Of a stretch of DNA of 39,204 nucleotides, positions 10,075 through 20,205 are shown in pieces. A program made the position numbers and the translations under genes. The notes below the pieces were generated by a model. It saw only the letters and a list, made by a program, of their open reading frames with translations. It had not been told where the DNA came from and searched no databases. Source of the DNA: Neoconidiobolus thromboides FSU 785 (Eukaryota; Entomophthoromycota; Entomophthoromycetes; Entomophthorales; Neoconidiobolaceae). Location of the stretch: contig MU626435.1 in assembly GCA_025603075.1 (NCBI GenBank), positions 1-39,204 of the forward strand. Direction: 5' to 3'. The stretch's first letter is position 1; the number at the start of each line of letters is the position of its first letter.

Positions 10075-10499
10075 GCTGGATAAAGACTAGCTTTAAAAAA
10101 TAGATGAAAACAAAAAAGTGGGCTTTTAAAGGGATCTATTTTTAATTGAAACCAATCGCAATAAACTACCTCATTGATACATCAAAAGAATAGCAATGTT
10201 GGACTGTTTAGCTATCCATGAATTTATCTAATTTAAATTGTTAAGGTTTCTTATTTCTGAAAGTTAAATTTGTAATTTTATAATTACAGCTTTTGAGTTA
10301 AACATCACATTTAATGATATTTTTAGAATGACCTTTTGGTTACTAACAAAAAGGTAAAAACATTAAATTTAAATTAAGCTACTAAAACTTCTTACTTTAA
10401 ACCAACAGTATTCTTAAGAGATACTTTAATGTATTAAGGAACTTATTTCATTATGATATTTCACTTTATGATGAGTTTAAAAATAACTACTCTTTTAAA

Positions 10500-10520
10500 C
10501 AAAGGCTTAGGATCCGTAAT
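10500..10520 (+). promoter_or_regulatory. conserved element upstream of the small peptide gene
   Basis: CAAAGGCTTAGGATCC plus the following five bases is conserved at 12794-12814 in the paralogous promoter with two substitutions. In both promoters it begins exactly 55 bp before the start of the TATATAA box, while the sequence between is less conserved. It is a candidate transcription factor site. Confidence 0.5.
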
Positions 10521-10554
10521 GGTCCTTTTAGCTACCGCCTTCATATCTGAAGTG

Positions 10555-10561
10555 TATATAA
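10555..10561 (+). promoter_or_regulatory. TATA box (TATATAA) of the small peptide gene
   Basis: TATATAA lies 57 bp before the ATG at 10618. The paralogue has the same heptamer at 12849-12855, 59 bp before its ATG. Confidence 0.65.
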
Positions 10562-10617
10562 GAGAGAATAGTAGAGGATTATAACTAAAAAAACAAAACC
10601 AAGCCATTGAAATTAAA

Positions 10618-10785
10618 ATGAGATTTTTAGCTGTTATTATATTATTTGCTGCCTCTACTTTTGCTCAAGCTTATGGCTCTGGAGATAGTTGCAAAGATAT
10701 CACTAAAGTTGTTACCAGTACTGCTACCGCTTATGTTACTAAAACCGTACAGGGAACTTGTCCCACTATCGCCCCTTACTATTAA
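10618..10785 (+). CDS. small secreted two-cysteine peptide (55 aa), copy 1
   Basis: Single exon. A clear signal peptide (MRFLAVIILFAASTFAQA) is followed by a mature part of about 37 residues with exactly two cysteines: SCKDITKVVTSTATAYVTK, then TVQGTCPTIAPYY. The cysteines may form one disulfide. The paralogues at 12914 and 39092 keep both cysteines, the KVVTST / YVTK core and the C-terminal PYY, while the linker after the signal peptide varies. The gene has a good TATA box, an A-rich start context and compact length, all consistent with strong expression. I do not recognise the family and assign no function beyond export. Confidence 0.85.
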   Translation: MRFLAVIILFAASTFAQAYGSGDSCKDITKVVTSTATAYVTKTVQGTCPTIAPYY

Positions 10786-11465
10786 ATGCAATCCGTTTTA
10801 ATAAAATATTCATATTGACTATAGTTGTTGCTTTAAAAAATTATGAATACCTTTAGCAACTATCTTATACTTATCATAAACATTAAAATTTAAAAATCCA
10901 ATGGGGAGTTTATAAATTCATTACTCATTACTATAATTTTTAATAAATGTGTTGTGACCTATTGTATTTTGGGATTTTCCATAGCTATAACCTATTACAA
11001 TAACTAAAAATTAAGAATAATATTAACAAAATGTCAAAGTCTGTTTAGTTTTTAAACCAGCCATACAAATTAAACTTTTACGCAAGTTAAAGTAGCAAAG
11101 TTCATTTATAGTTTCAGCTGTGCCTTTAGATTTACATTACAAAATAAAGTAAGGTCATATAAAGCTTTGATATACAACTATAATATGAATTAATATAAAT
11201 ATAATGATTGATACAGTTTCGTAGCTTGATTTTTTTATCTTCAATGAAAAACATTTAATGTAAACTATTATAGTTAGCTATTTTTTCTATAAAATCAATC
11301 ATCTTTTATACAATAAAGCGTTCGGGAGCTTATATTAGATTTAAGAAAGCCATCAACTTTTCAATATAAAATCATTTGTGTTTATTTAAAATAAATTAAA
11401 GATACAAAAACAAACTATAAATATAAAACAATAGACTATTAACTTAAATAATAAATAGACATTAA
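10786..11465. other. intergenic, no gene seen
   Basis: AT-rich spacer between the first small peptide gene and the second tRNA-Lys. No open frame or repeat that I can support. Confidence 0.55.
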
Positions 11466-11538
11466 AGCCCAACGCGGGGGTCGAACCCGCAACCTTGTGA
11501 TTAAGAGTCACACGCTCTGCCGATTGAGCTAGCCAGGC
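11466..11538 (-). tRNA. tRNA-Lys (anticodon CTT), second copy
   Basis: Identical in all 73 positions to 7949-8021. About 65 bp of 5' flank (beginning CTTTTATTGCTGTTATTTGG on the plus strand) is also recognisably similar, so the tRNA was copied as part of a larger segmental duplication. The minus-strand open frame over this region is a shadow of the tRNA. Confidence 0.96.
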
Positions 11539-11822
11539 TTTTATTGCTGTTATTTGGTTATGAGTTAAATAGTATATATTAATTTTTTGTCTCAACTTGG
11601 ACAATATGAATCTTTTTCAATCTTTATGATAGGAGTCAAAAATACTTAATTCATCAATGGTAATTCTTCTATAATAACATTGTCTCATAGTATGTTGTAT
11701 ATTTGGTTCTTTTTATTGTAATTATAAGGTGTTATTCTTGTACAGTTCTAAGCAAATAGAACATTTTTTATTCTATGCTCTAATAGTGATCAAAAAAACT
11801 TGGGCTACTTAACTAAAAATTA
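11539..11822. other. duplicated 3' flank of the decayed secreted-protein gene
   Basis: This stretch parallels 8022-8095 and then 9340-9530, with shared segments such as ACTTAATTC, TTTGGTTCTTTTT and CTAATAGTGATCAAAAAA. It shows the duplication boundaries around the insertion present in the other copy. Confidence 0.6.
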
Positions 11823-11958
11823 CTAGTGTGGATTTGATGAAATGAGCCAGTGTGAAGGCGGGGAAAATTTACTCAATTACTAATAATTGTTCGTTGTAAG
11901 TAGTGATTGGGCAAATTTTTTGCGCCTTCACTGACTTACTTCATCAAATCCACACTAG
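11823..11958. mobile_element. MITE-B: 136-bp TA-flanked element with ~40-bp terminal inverted repeats
   Basis: It begins CTAGTGTGGATTTGATGAA and ends with the exact reverse complement of those 19 bases. The repeats continue imperfectly for about 40 bp, and TA flanks both ends. The paralogous segment near 9520-9540 reads through without it and acts as an empty site. No coding capacity. TA duplication and structure suggest mobilisation by a Tc1/mariner-type transposase elsewhere. Its termini do not match MITE-A. Confidence 0.9.
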
Positions 11959-12009
11959 TAAATTCCGAAAATATATTTAAATTAAACTCTAAAACAAATA
12001 AGCGTTTAA

Positions 12010-12264
12010 AATAAGGTTGACGGTAACAGTATTAATACCAATAAAAATAATAACCTTAATGGAGGTAATAGGTTTAGAATCCCAAGGCTTAGGACAGTTG
12101 ATTAAGCTTCTGATTACTGTTGCACTTTTAGTTGATGTTTACTTTGGAGTCTTTATATCTGTTTTTGGGTTACACATAATGTCACCCCGATAACCATAGC
12201 TGGTTTGATATGTAGCCTTAACAGATTAGAGAAAGATTACGATTTTATCAAATAATAATTCGAT
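12010..12264 (-). pseudogene. decayed copy of the secreted repeat-protein gene
   Basis: The reverse strand aligns to the gene at 9607-10023. The former start codon is ATC. Downstream, ATYQTSYGYRGD is followed by CNPKT, matching ATYQNDYGGG and CNPKT of the intact gene. Stop codons interrupt the leader and the first repeat, the Gly-rich spacer is shortened, and later repeats survive only as traces (INCPKP, KPITSI). It keeps the same divergent relation to a small peptide gene. Confidence 0.85.
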
Positions 12265-12793
12265 TTTTTTATTTTATCATACAGAAATAGACATCACTAT
12301 ACCCCATTCGATAGCCAGAAAAGGATTAGTTTTAAAATAAATATTTGATATAAATATACACCTTTAAAAAATTTATTTTTACAATTGAAAGAAACATCAA
12401 TGAAATACCTTATAGATATTTTATGCCATATAGCTATCATTTCGTTCAAATAATGTCACCATTGGTTTAATTACTAAAATTGCTTAAACTTATTTTCTAA
12501 CCAAATCTCTACTTTCTAGTTTTAACTTTTTAAAAAGCCGTCACATCCTCTTATGGCATTGATTATAATGGTTTCAATTTCTAATAAAATAAGATATAAG
12601 TGAATTTAAAATAAACTACTAAAACTTTGCTAAAAAGTGGTAATATTTTGTAAAAAAATAATGGCATCAGTGCTTTAAAAAATAAGGAAGGGTGATAGTA
12701 TTCTGGAAAGCTGCTTTAAGTGTATTGATAAAACCAATTATTTCACCTTGTCACTACTTCAAAATAAAACATAAAACTAGTCCTCGTTTCAAA

Positions 12794-12814
12794 CAAAGGC
12801 TTAAGATCCATAAT
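12794..12814 (+). promoter_or_regulatory. conserved element upstream of small peptide copy 2
   Basis: CAAAGGCTTAAGATCC and the following bases match 10500-10520 with two changes, and the distance to the TATA box is again 55 bp. Confidence 0.5.
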
Positions 12815-12848
12815 CATTTTTTTAGATAGTGACTTGGCGTTCAAAGTC

Positions 12849-12855
12849 TATATAA
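12849..12855 (+). promoter_or_regulatory. TATA box (TATATAA) of small peptide copy 2
   Basis: The heptamer is 59 bp before the ATG at 12914 and matches the paralogous promoter in sequence and spacing. Confidence 0.6.
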
Positions 12856-12913
12856 ATTAGTAACTTGGAGGATTGAGGTTATAAAAAATTAAAATCGAAT
12901 CACCAAAATCAAA

Positions 12914-13081
12914 ATGAAGTGTTTAGCTATTGTTGTACTGTTTTTTGCCTCTGCTCTTTCGCAAGGCTATGATTCTGGAAATACCTGCAAAGATGTTACA
13001 AAGATTGTCACTAGTACTGCCACTGCTTATGTTACTAAAATTGTACAGGGAACTTGTGCTACTATTCCTCCTTATTATTAA
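12914..13081 (+). CDS. small secreted two-cysteine peptide (55 aa), copy 2
   Basis: Single exon, same length as copy 1. Signal peptide MKCLAIVVLFFASALSQ, then a mature part beginning GYDSGNTCKDVTKIVTST and continuing through AYVTK, VQGTCATIPPYY. Both mature cysteines and the PYY terminus are kept. An additional Cys3 lies in the signal peptide. Amino acid differences from copy 1 are largely conservative, so the gene has stayed intact while its divergent partner decayed, which suggests selection on the small peptide. Function is unknown. Confidence 0.83.
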   Translation: MKCLAIVVLFFASALSQGYDSGNTCKDVTKIVTSTATAYVTKIVQGTCATIPPYY

Positions 13082-13955
13082 ATACGATTTGTTTCAATAA
13101 AATATTTATATTGATTATAGTTATTTTTTAAATATCAAAAAGAGTCATAGCTATTATTTCTATTATTTTAAAGTATTAAATTCTAAACACTAACGGAATG
13201 TATTGTAAGGCTATTGTTTATTATCAGAACTACCATTATCTTTTGATGCGTTGATACTCGTTGAAATCAAAAAAATTGGACTAGTATATTAGTAAAAAAC
13301 TGGGAAAAGATTAAACTCTCAATGTAAAGATACTTAAATTCCTTGTTTGTTTCTGAATTTTGATCTTCTGGGCTATGTAGAGTCTGAACAAAAATATATT
13401 TTTCTAAAGAGTCCTGATTCTTAATTTTATTCATTCTTCATTAAATGAAAAATAGTACAGACTAAAGAGTTTGAGTTCATCAAAGTTTGCTTAGGCCGAA
13501 GTCATAATAGCAGAAAAGCTCTATTCAGTTGATCCTCAAGCTATATTCTTTAGTCTGTTTGAATTTTTTTAATAAATCACTAGATAGTTTGGCTCTTACA
13601 ATAGACTAATCCATATATACATAAATATTATCATTAATAGACCAAAAAATTATCTTAAAATCCTTTGGTAATATTTAATTTAGCCTTAACAGTGATAAAA
13701 TTAAGTCCTAGCAAATTTTTATTTTTTCATAACAAGTATCAATTTATTAATCAATTCATAACTTTAAAAGGTTGAAACTCTGTTACTAAATTTAACTGAT
13801 AAAATGGCCAACGATTACTTTATAAAATAAAGTTATTAAAGTAGATATATTAAAAGGCATACTAAATAAAAAAATATCTGCATTGTTAAAACAAAAACTC
13901 TAAATCAAAAGCATACAATAAAAAAAGATTGACAACCACAAATTCAATTTTACTT
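13082..13955. other. intergenic, no gene seen
   Basis: AT-rich spacer between small peptide copy 2 and the 3' end of the WD40 gene. Nothing I can support. Confidence 0.55.
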
Positions 13956-15641
13956 CTACTTACTAGAGCTATTAATATTCCACAATTTAATCGTACAATC
14001 CGCCGATGCAGTAGCAATACAATTTAAACTTTCTTTAGGGTTAAAAGAGATATCGTAAATTCTACCTTTATGCCCATCTAGCCTTTGTAATAATTGAGCG
14101 TCATCCTAAAACAAAAGCATAAATAAAACAAACCAAAAACGAATATATATATATAGTAAATATTTGAAATAATTGCAGCCATTGTAAAAGCCCTGTCTCA
14201 TAACATTTAACAGATAAAAAAACTTACTTCTTCTGGCCCAATTAAGTAAACATAGGCATGTGGATCGGAAGAACCGGTAGCAAATAAATGCCATTGATTT
14301 TTGTCATTATTACTACTATCATTTAACAACTTTTTATTAACTGCTAGCATCGAGCATCTTATTGGCCAATTTAAATTTTTATACCCTTGTAAAGAATGGG
14401 TCATGGTTAGCCTATTGTTATTATTTATTATTGTGTTATTAATTTCATTTGCTATACTATCATTAATAGTGTCATTGATACTGCTGCTGTTATTACTGAT
14501 CTTATAAATTCGATTGATATTATCATATGAATTAACTCCTAATGTTGTTGAATTCGTAGAATTAATAGGTTGACATAAATATGAAATTGGTTTGTTTGTT
14601 GGATCGTTTATTATGATATCCAATGGACTAGCTTTACCATCTTTATTATTTAAATACCTTAAATCCCATGTTTTTATAAGTCCTTTAGAATCTCCTGTAA
14701 ATATTATATTTCCTTTATTATCTGGTATATGTCTAATAAAATATATTACATTATTATATTAAACAAACTATACAACTTACAATGTATTTATCATTGAATC
14801 ATTTTCCGCTTCCATGATACTTTTATCATTATAGCTATTACTATCAATAATAGTTAAATATTTTCTACTTGTACCTGTAGCTATTAAATTTGAATTTTCT
14901 CCCCCATACTGAATACATTGAGGAAATCCTTTAGTTTTGACTGAAGATAATAACTTGTTACTATTAATATCAAAATAACGAATAGTGGAATCAAATGATG
15001 CAGAAACTAAAGTAGCATTTGTTCTGCTAGTAGTTATATCAGATACATTTAACCCATGTTGATTAAAACTTTGTATTTCTTTTTTTTTATCTAAATCCCA
15101 TAATTTGACCGTTTTATCAAAAGAACCTGATAAGACATAATTCCCATCCCAACTGTACTTTATTACATAAATAGCACCCTTATGTCCAGTTAATTCATGT
15201 TCTATATTAAATAATTTCCGTTTCTGTTGATTCTTATTTTTTGATGTTTCTCTCTTAGTTGCGGCTAAGATTTTATGAATTTATTATTTAAAGAGAAAAA
15301 TAGTAAAATAAAAGCTTACTGTAAAATTCCATCTTATTATACTTTTGATTTAATTTATTATCTCCACTATTATTGCTACTCCTATTATTATCTATAACAC
15401 CATCATTTAAAGCACTATTGCTACTATTATTACTATCATTTGTATCACTTTTTTTACTACTAAAGTCAAGAAATGGATCTACTTTTTTATTGTTATATAA
15501 TGTCACTTGATTTGTTAGATCAAATATTGATTTCTTTAAATTTCTATTTTCAACTTCTAAATTATCAATTTTATTCCTTAATTGTTTAATTTCTTTCATT
15601 AATTTTTCTAATTGTATCTTTTCATGTTCCTTTTCTTTCAT
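13956..15641 (-). CDS. coiled-coil plus WD40-repeat protein, four exons
   Basis: Exons on the minus strand are 15641-15320, 15264-14781, 14732-14228 and 14105-13956; introns are GT-AG of 55, 48 and 122 bp; 486 residues. Residues 1-45 form a Lys/Glu-rich heptad coiled coil (KLMKEIKQLRNKIDNLEVEN). A Ser/Asn-rich low-complexity linker follows. WD repeats begin near residue 130 with HELTGHKGAIYVIKYSWDG...LSGSFDKTVKLWD and continue to a C-terminal blade (LDGHKGRIYDISFNP...TASADCTIKLWN). Asn/Ser insertions interrupt a middle blade. A helical N-terminus before a beta-propeller suggests an oligomerising scaffold. I cannot assign a specific orthologue. Confidence 0.85.
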
Positions 15642-16019
15642 TCTTTTATTTTACTTTTTTATAGTCTCTTTTGCTTAAAGAAATAAGTTATTATAGGATT
15701 GCTATTTTCATTAAATTGTTAGTTTGTTTTAAATCTAAATTTGGAACTTAAGTTTTTGGATGGTTTGTAATTTTAAATTTTAAAATGGTTAAAATTTATT
15801 CTCATGAGTCATTTTATTGAACTGAGATTAGTTATCTGAATTTAAACAATTAAACTGGGCATGATTTTTTAATGAAATCTCCAGTTAATTTTAGCTACAA
15901 ATGAAAATTTATAATTACCCAAAAAAAGGGAGAAATGATATTATTTTGTATTTTACTACACTTAAAGAAAAGTTAAACTTCAATTTTTGGGAAATCTCTA
16001 ATCCAGAACTTTTCTTAAA
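15642..16019. other. intergenic, no gene seen
   Basis: AT-rich 5' flank of the WD40 gene without features I can support. Confidence 0.5.
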
Positions 16020-16560
16020 TAATTGAATCTAATGATTGAAAAGCTAAAAGACAAGCTAAAATTCACAATATCATTAATAATGCTATTTATATTGATATTA
16101 GTGGAAACATCATTAATAAAAATAGTAATTATAGTGTTTGTAAGATGAGGCTGCATTGCTATTTCAAAGATTACTTAAAAGAAATTAGCCTATAACTAAG
16201 CTTTGAAAAAGTAAAAGACTTAAAGTATAAAATAAAAAAACAGAGTGATAATGGAAAGTTAAGAATTCTAATAAAAATTACCAGCTATATAGTAAGAATT
16301 AAACGAATTTTGTTCTATCGAAAGCGAATACTAATGATAATATTAATAAAAATAAATCATTAGCTGTATTAGATTTAAATATGTCATCGTTATAAGCGGT
16401 TTTTATCTTTTATATTATATTATTTTGTAATACTATGATAATAAAGTATTATACTAATTATGTTATTTAAAAGTACTACTTTCAAATAAAAGATTCTCAT
16501 TAGGTAACCACAATTAACTCCTTTGTTAAGATTTTACTTATAACATTATAACATTATTGT
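16020..16560 (+). pseudogene. decayed copy 1 of an unrecognised Asn-rich gene
   Basis: Short frames align to parts of the better-preserved copy at 17163-18265. The run KAKRQAKIHNIINNAIYIDI matches KAKRSKLFTNLINSSSLINV. Later the DNA from about 16290 to 16385 matches 17470-17585, including NINKNKSLAVLDL against NINKDKLLTLLDL. The 3' flank (CATTATAACATTATTGTAT) matches 17717-17735. Stops and frameshifts are frequent. One segment (HCYFKDYLKEIS) resembles the far C-terminal part of copy 2 (FCYFKNYTLNHS), so the copy is also rearranged. Confidence 0.6.
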
Positions 16561-16594
16561 ATAAACTTTTATTAAGCAATTTTTTTATTGCATA

Positions 16595-16690
16595 TGGGGA
16601 TATTTTTTTTATCGGCTTTCATTTTTCCATTTTTAAAACTTATATTTTAAATGATTGTTTATATTTAAACTTATTACTCAGCCAAAGTAC
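16595..16690 (-). mobile_element. MITE-A copy 7 (degenerate)
   Basis: It starts TGGGGATATTTTTTTTATCGG after a TA and keeps CATTTTTCCATTTTTAA, but the second half is badly eroded and the right terminal repeat is not recognisable. Confidence 0.55.
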
Positions 16691-17162
16691 TAAATTATCC
16701 CTTATTTATTTAGATATTTACTTGCTAAAATTCATTATTATTTTATATTATTGTAATTTAAATTTGATTGATTTTTAGTTTTATAGCTCAATTACTTTAA
16801 TGTTTTATAAAAATAAGATTGATTATAATATTCAAAATTAAAGTTTCAAATGACAGTTTCTAAGTTTTAATCAAAGTTAAAACCATCAACAGTAATAAAG
16901 GGATTTAAACAAAAACATATAATTAATTTAAACAAAATTTTAAGCATGATCTTATTTAAATATTTGATTTTAGTTAATGAATAAAGTTTATTCAAAAAAA
17001 TGTATTTTGTAAGATTTTAAAGTGTAAGGGTGAAAATATGTCATTTTTGAATTTTTAGAACTACACTTAATTTTAATTTCAATTTCAGTGAATACTTTTT
17101 CCAGCTTTTTTCAATCTCTTTTAATCACTATTAAGAAATAATAAAATAAGCGATATATTTGA
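16691..17162. other. intergenic between the two decayed copies
   Basis: AT-rich spacer, no gene or repeat that I can support. Confidence 0.45.
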
Positions 17163-18265
17163 CTTTCAATATTTAATTAAAAGATGTGACAAAAAGGCAA
17201 AAAGATCCAAACTTTTTACTAATTTGATTAATAGTTCCAGTCTTATTAATGTTAATGGTAATAACGTTAATAGTAACAATGGCATTGATAGTATAATTAG
17301 TATTATGGTTCTAATGCTATTCAAAGAAACAATGTCACTTTTAATCAAGATTTCAAAAAATTGAAAGGTTGTAGACTTAATAAGACAGTAATAATAATAA
17401 TAGTAGTAATAATAACAATAATAATAATAATAAAGATTTAAGTGACAAAATTAATCAAAAACACCTTAAAGTCTATCAGTCATATAATAAGAACCAAGCA
17501 AGTTATGTTGTATTGAATGAGAATAGAGATATCAATAATAATATTAATAAAGATAAATTATTAACCTTATTGGATTTAAGTGGATTGTTAGTGTAAGTCT
17601 TTTATTTTTATTGATTTTAGAACTGCATAGCTTTATTTATAGCTATTAGGAGCTATAGGCTTAAAAAGGGAGTTATCATAGGGTGGCCATGGTCAAGTCA
17701 ATTATTAAAATTTTGTTTACAACATTATAATGTTATTATATGGGGGTTGTATGAAACAATAGTTAATGCTCGGAGTTTTAGCGAAAGTTTTACTCGATTT
17801 TAATCAACAGTCTATACCACTTATAATAAAAAATTGATTGAAGTAGATCCCTCCTTTAATATTACTATTTAGGACTTTAATTATGTCAAAAGCAATCTAA
17901 ACCTTGAGTTTAATGATAATGTATTTTATGATAAAGATATAGCGGTTATTAATGAATCTATTATTCAATCGAAGTTGCAATGGGATAGTCAAGTTTCATT
18001 TAGAGTTTATAATTCTAATGAAGATAAGGGGATATGTTTTTTTGTTTAAGAATTTTATTACAATCTTTCCACTCAAATAGCGCTTAAAAATGGAAAAATA
18101 AGGAAACTAAAAAAACAGCTCCATAATGGATTGAATCATTTAATGTGTTATTTGGATTTTATTAACAAAGAGTATTTTAAAAACGATAATTTGTTCAATG
18201 CTAAACATATTGCTAAGGCTGCTTCTTTTTGTTATTTCAAGAATTACACCTTAAATCATTCCTGA
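17163..18265 (+). pseudogene. decayed copy 2 of an unrecognised Asn-rich gene, interrupted by a MITE
   Basis: Coding remnants run DFQYLIKRCDKKAKRSK, an Asn-rich part with frameshifts around an AAT repeat (17385-17432), then LNENRDINNNINKDKLLTLLD. A likely GT-AG intron begins at about 17594. Next comes a long frame from about 17663 to 18026 containing GVIIGWPWSSQLLKFCLQHY and NLEFNDNVFYDKDIAVINES with two in-frame stops (after SFTRF and before DFNYVK). MITE-A copy 8 interrupts it at 18027; the frame resumes after it with NGLNHLMCYLDFINKEYF and ends at TGA 18263-18265. I recognise no domain. It was probably a nuclear gene that has lost function. Confidence 0.65.
18027..18123 (+). mobile_element. 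MITE-A copy 8, inserted in a former coding sequence
   Basis: Ninety-seven bases from AGGGGATAT to ACAGCTCCA, bounded by TA at 18025-18026 and 18124-18125. Removing the element and one TA joins GAAGATAATGGATTG in the frame of both flanking coding remnants, which supports a TA target duplication. Confidence 0.9.
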
Positions 18266-18901
18266 TATATTAAGTTATTTCTTTAGTAAATGTACTAGAA
18301 TGATCCCTATTTTATTATTGTTATAAGTAAATTTTTGCTAATTAATATTATTGATGTTATTATTTATTTTGTATTATGATGAGTTCTACTTTATTTAAAT
18401 ATTTCAATGAAGTTTGGGGTTATTTTATTAAGGTAAGTTAAAGAAAATCATCTTTATGGAAGTACATAGAGAAAAGTACAAGTCTTTAAATAAGGATAGG
18501 GATAAAATCGGAAAGAAGAAGGAGGGTGTTCAAATGAATACAAAAGAAAAGTGAAAGTGAAAATGGAAGGTGTTGATCCTGAATTGTTTTTTATAAATAA
18601 ATAGAAACAAATTCAATTAAGATAAAATGCTTATAGTTTATGAAAATGTAGATATTACAATTAAAGTTGAGTTGAATAAGATATTGATAAAGATAACTGT
18701 AATTGACGTTAAAATAGAAGCAAATGATATAAAGAAGGACAAGTAAGATAACTTTTTAAGTTCAATTATAAATCTTTTAAATTAAAATAATAGTCAAGCT
18801 AATTGATATAGGAAACAAGCTATTGAATAAAATATTTTATTATTTAAAAAGTTTGATATAGAAAATAAATAAATTTATTATTAATCCCCCCTATTTTTGA
18901 A
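18266..18901. other. gene-free stretch with short unassigned frames
   Basis: Short plus-strand frames occur at 18457-18555 (MEVHREKYKSLNKDRDK...) and about 18627-18746 (MLIVYENVDITIKVELN...). They could be more of the decayed Asn-rich gene or another relict. No intact gene is visible. Confidence 0.4.
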
Positions 18902-20067
18902 TCAAAAAGGATAATCTTCTTCAAGAGCAACTAACGGATGAGCTTCGTTATGTTCTTTATTATTATTTTGTAATTTATTATCTTCATCATTATCTTCTTC
19001 TAATAAAAAATCATCTAAATCTTCCGAACTTAATTGTAATAGGCTAGTTTCGTTACTCGTTTCTAAAATAATAATAATTATTATCATTATTTATTATATT
19101 TTATTTTGTTTTACCTGTCTTTTTATCTTCCATTTTATTAATCAATGGATATAAATTTCCTTGTTCCATACGTAATTGATATTCTTTTAACATTTGTTGA
19201 CTAAATAAATCAATTTGTTCTTGATGTTTTTTTCTGTTATAATATAAAAGATTAAAACAATTTCTATTATTATTATTATTATTATTATTATTGAAAACTT
19301 ACTTTAATTCTACTTTAACTTTTTCAAATTCAAAATACTCCGCTTCTTTCCATTGTATTAAATTTAATTCACTTTCTTCTAAGGATAATTTATCCATCAC
19401 CCCTTGGATTAAGCTAAATTGAGTTTTGATTTTTTCTATTGAAATATTTAAATATACTAATCAGACTAAACTAAAGTATTTCAATCTTAATTACCAATCT
19501 TTTCATTAATAATCTTCAATTCCTTATTTACTTCAGGTAAATATGATAAATTAGTATTTAATTCTTGTAATTTTATTTTTTGACGATATTGATTTTGGTG
19601 TATATTAATTATTAATTCGTTAATTTGCTATTAAAAATCATTATTACTATTATTTATAATGTATTAAAAAGAATTAGATATTACATTACATCTTGCATTA
19701 TTTGTTATTGCTGCTTCCTGTATTTCACTCCAATTTATTTCAAATCTGTTTTATTATAAATTAGGATTTAATTCACATTATATTGTTTAAAATCCTTTTG
19801 TTTACCTCTTTTTTATTTGACTATTTTCTAATTTCTCATTCCATTTGTTATACTTATCTCCTTTTCCATTGACTTCACTTTATAATAAATCCAAAATTTT
19901 CAATTTCAATTCATAACAATTGCAATTAATAAACTTACTTTTCTTGTGTGTTATTAAATCTAAAATATTATCAATAAAGATCTATTTCATATTGATAATT
20001 AAGTTATTTAAACTTACTTAAAATTTAATAATGAACTTAATTTGGAATTATTTAAACTATCAAACAT
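18902..20067 (-). CDS. DTNBP1: dysbindin homologue (BLOC-1 subunit), eight exons
   Basis: Exons on the minus strand: 20067-20018, 19959-19939, 19877-19806, 19745-19685, 19627-19495, 19435-19303, 19233-19115 and 19062-18902. All introns are GT-AG, 52-69 bp; 249 residues in a continuous frame. Residues about 35-180 are strongly helical with coiled-coil character: a KYNKWNEKLENS segment, a QELNTNLSYLPEVNKELKII segment parallel to the dysbindin region LQEQLQQLPALIADLE, then a charged helix ending KKKHQEQIDLFSQQMLKEYQ. After a short linker, SSEDLDDFLLEED resembles the conserved C-terminal motif SDQEALDVFL of animal dysbindin. The family acts in BLOC-1 on endosomes. The identification rests on my reading of residue patterns and order. 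It lies 138 bp from the syntaxin-6 gene, on the same strand. Confidence 0.68.
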
Positions 20068-20205
20068 TCCAATTTATAAATAAAATAAAAAGATAAATCA
20101 TTCAAATTGAATTTCTCAAATCTAAAACTAAACTTTGAAAGTTTCAAAAAAAATGTTTCAAAAAGTTATTTTATTCAATATCTCAATAATAATAATAATT
20201 TTTAT

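Noticed and set aside
11386-11604. Minus-strand open frame of 72 codons
   Set aside because: It overlaps the tRNA-Lys gene completely; the open frame is a by-product.
17166-17348. Minus-strand Leu/Ile-rich frame
   Set aside because: It is the complement of the AT-rich, Asn-coding decayed gene on the plus strand.
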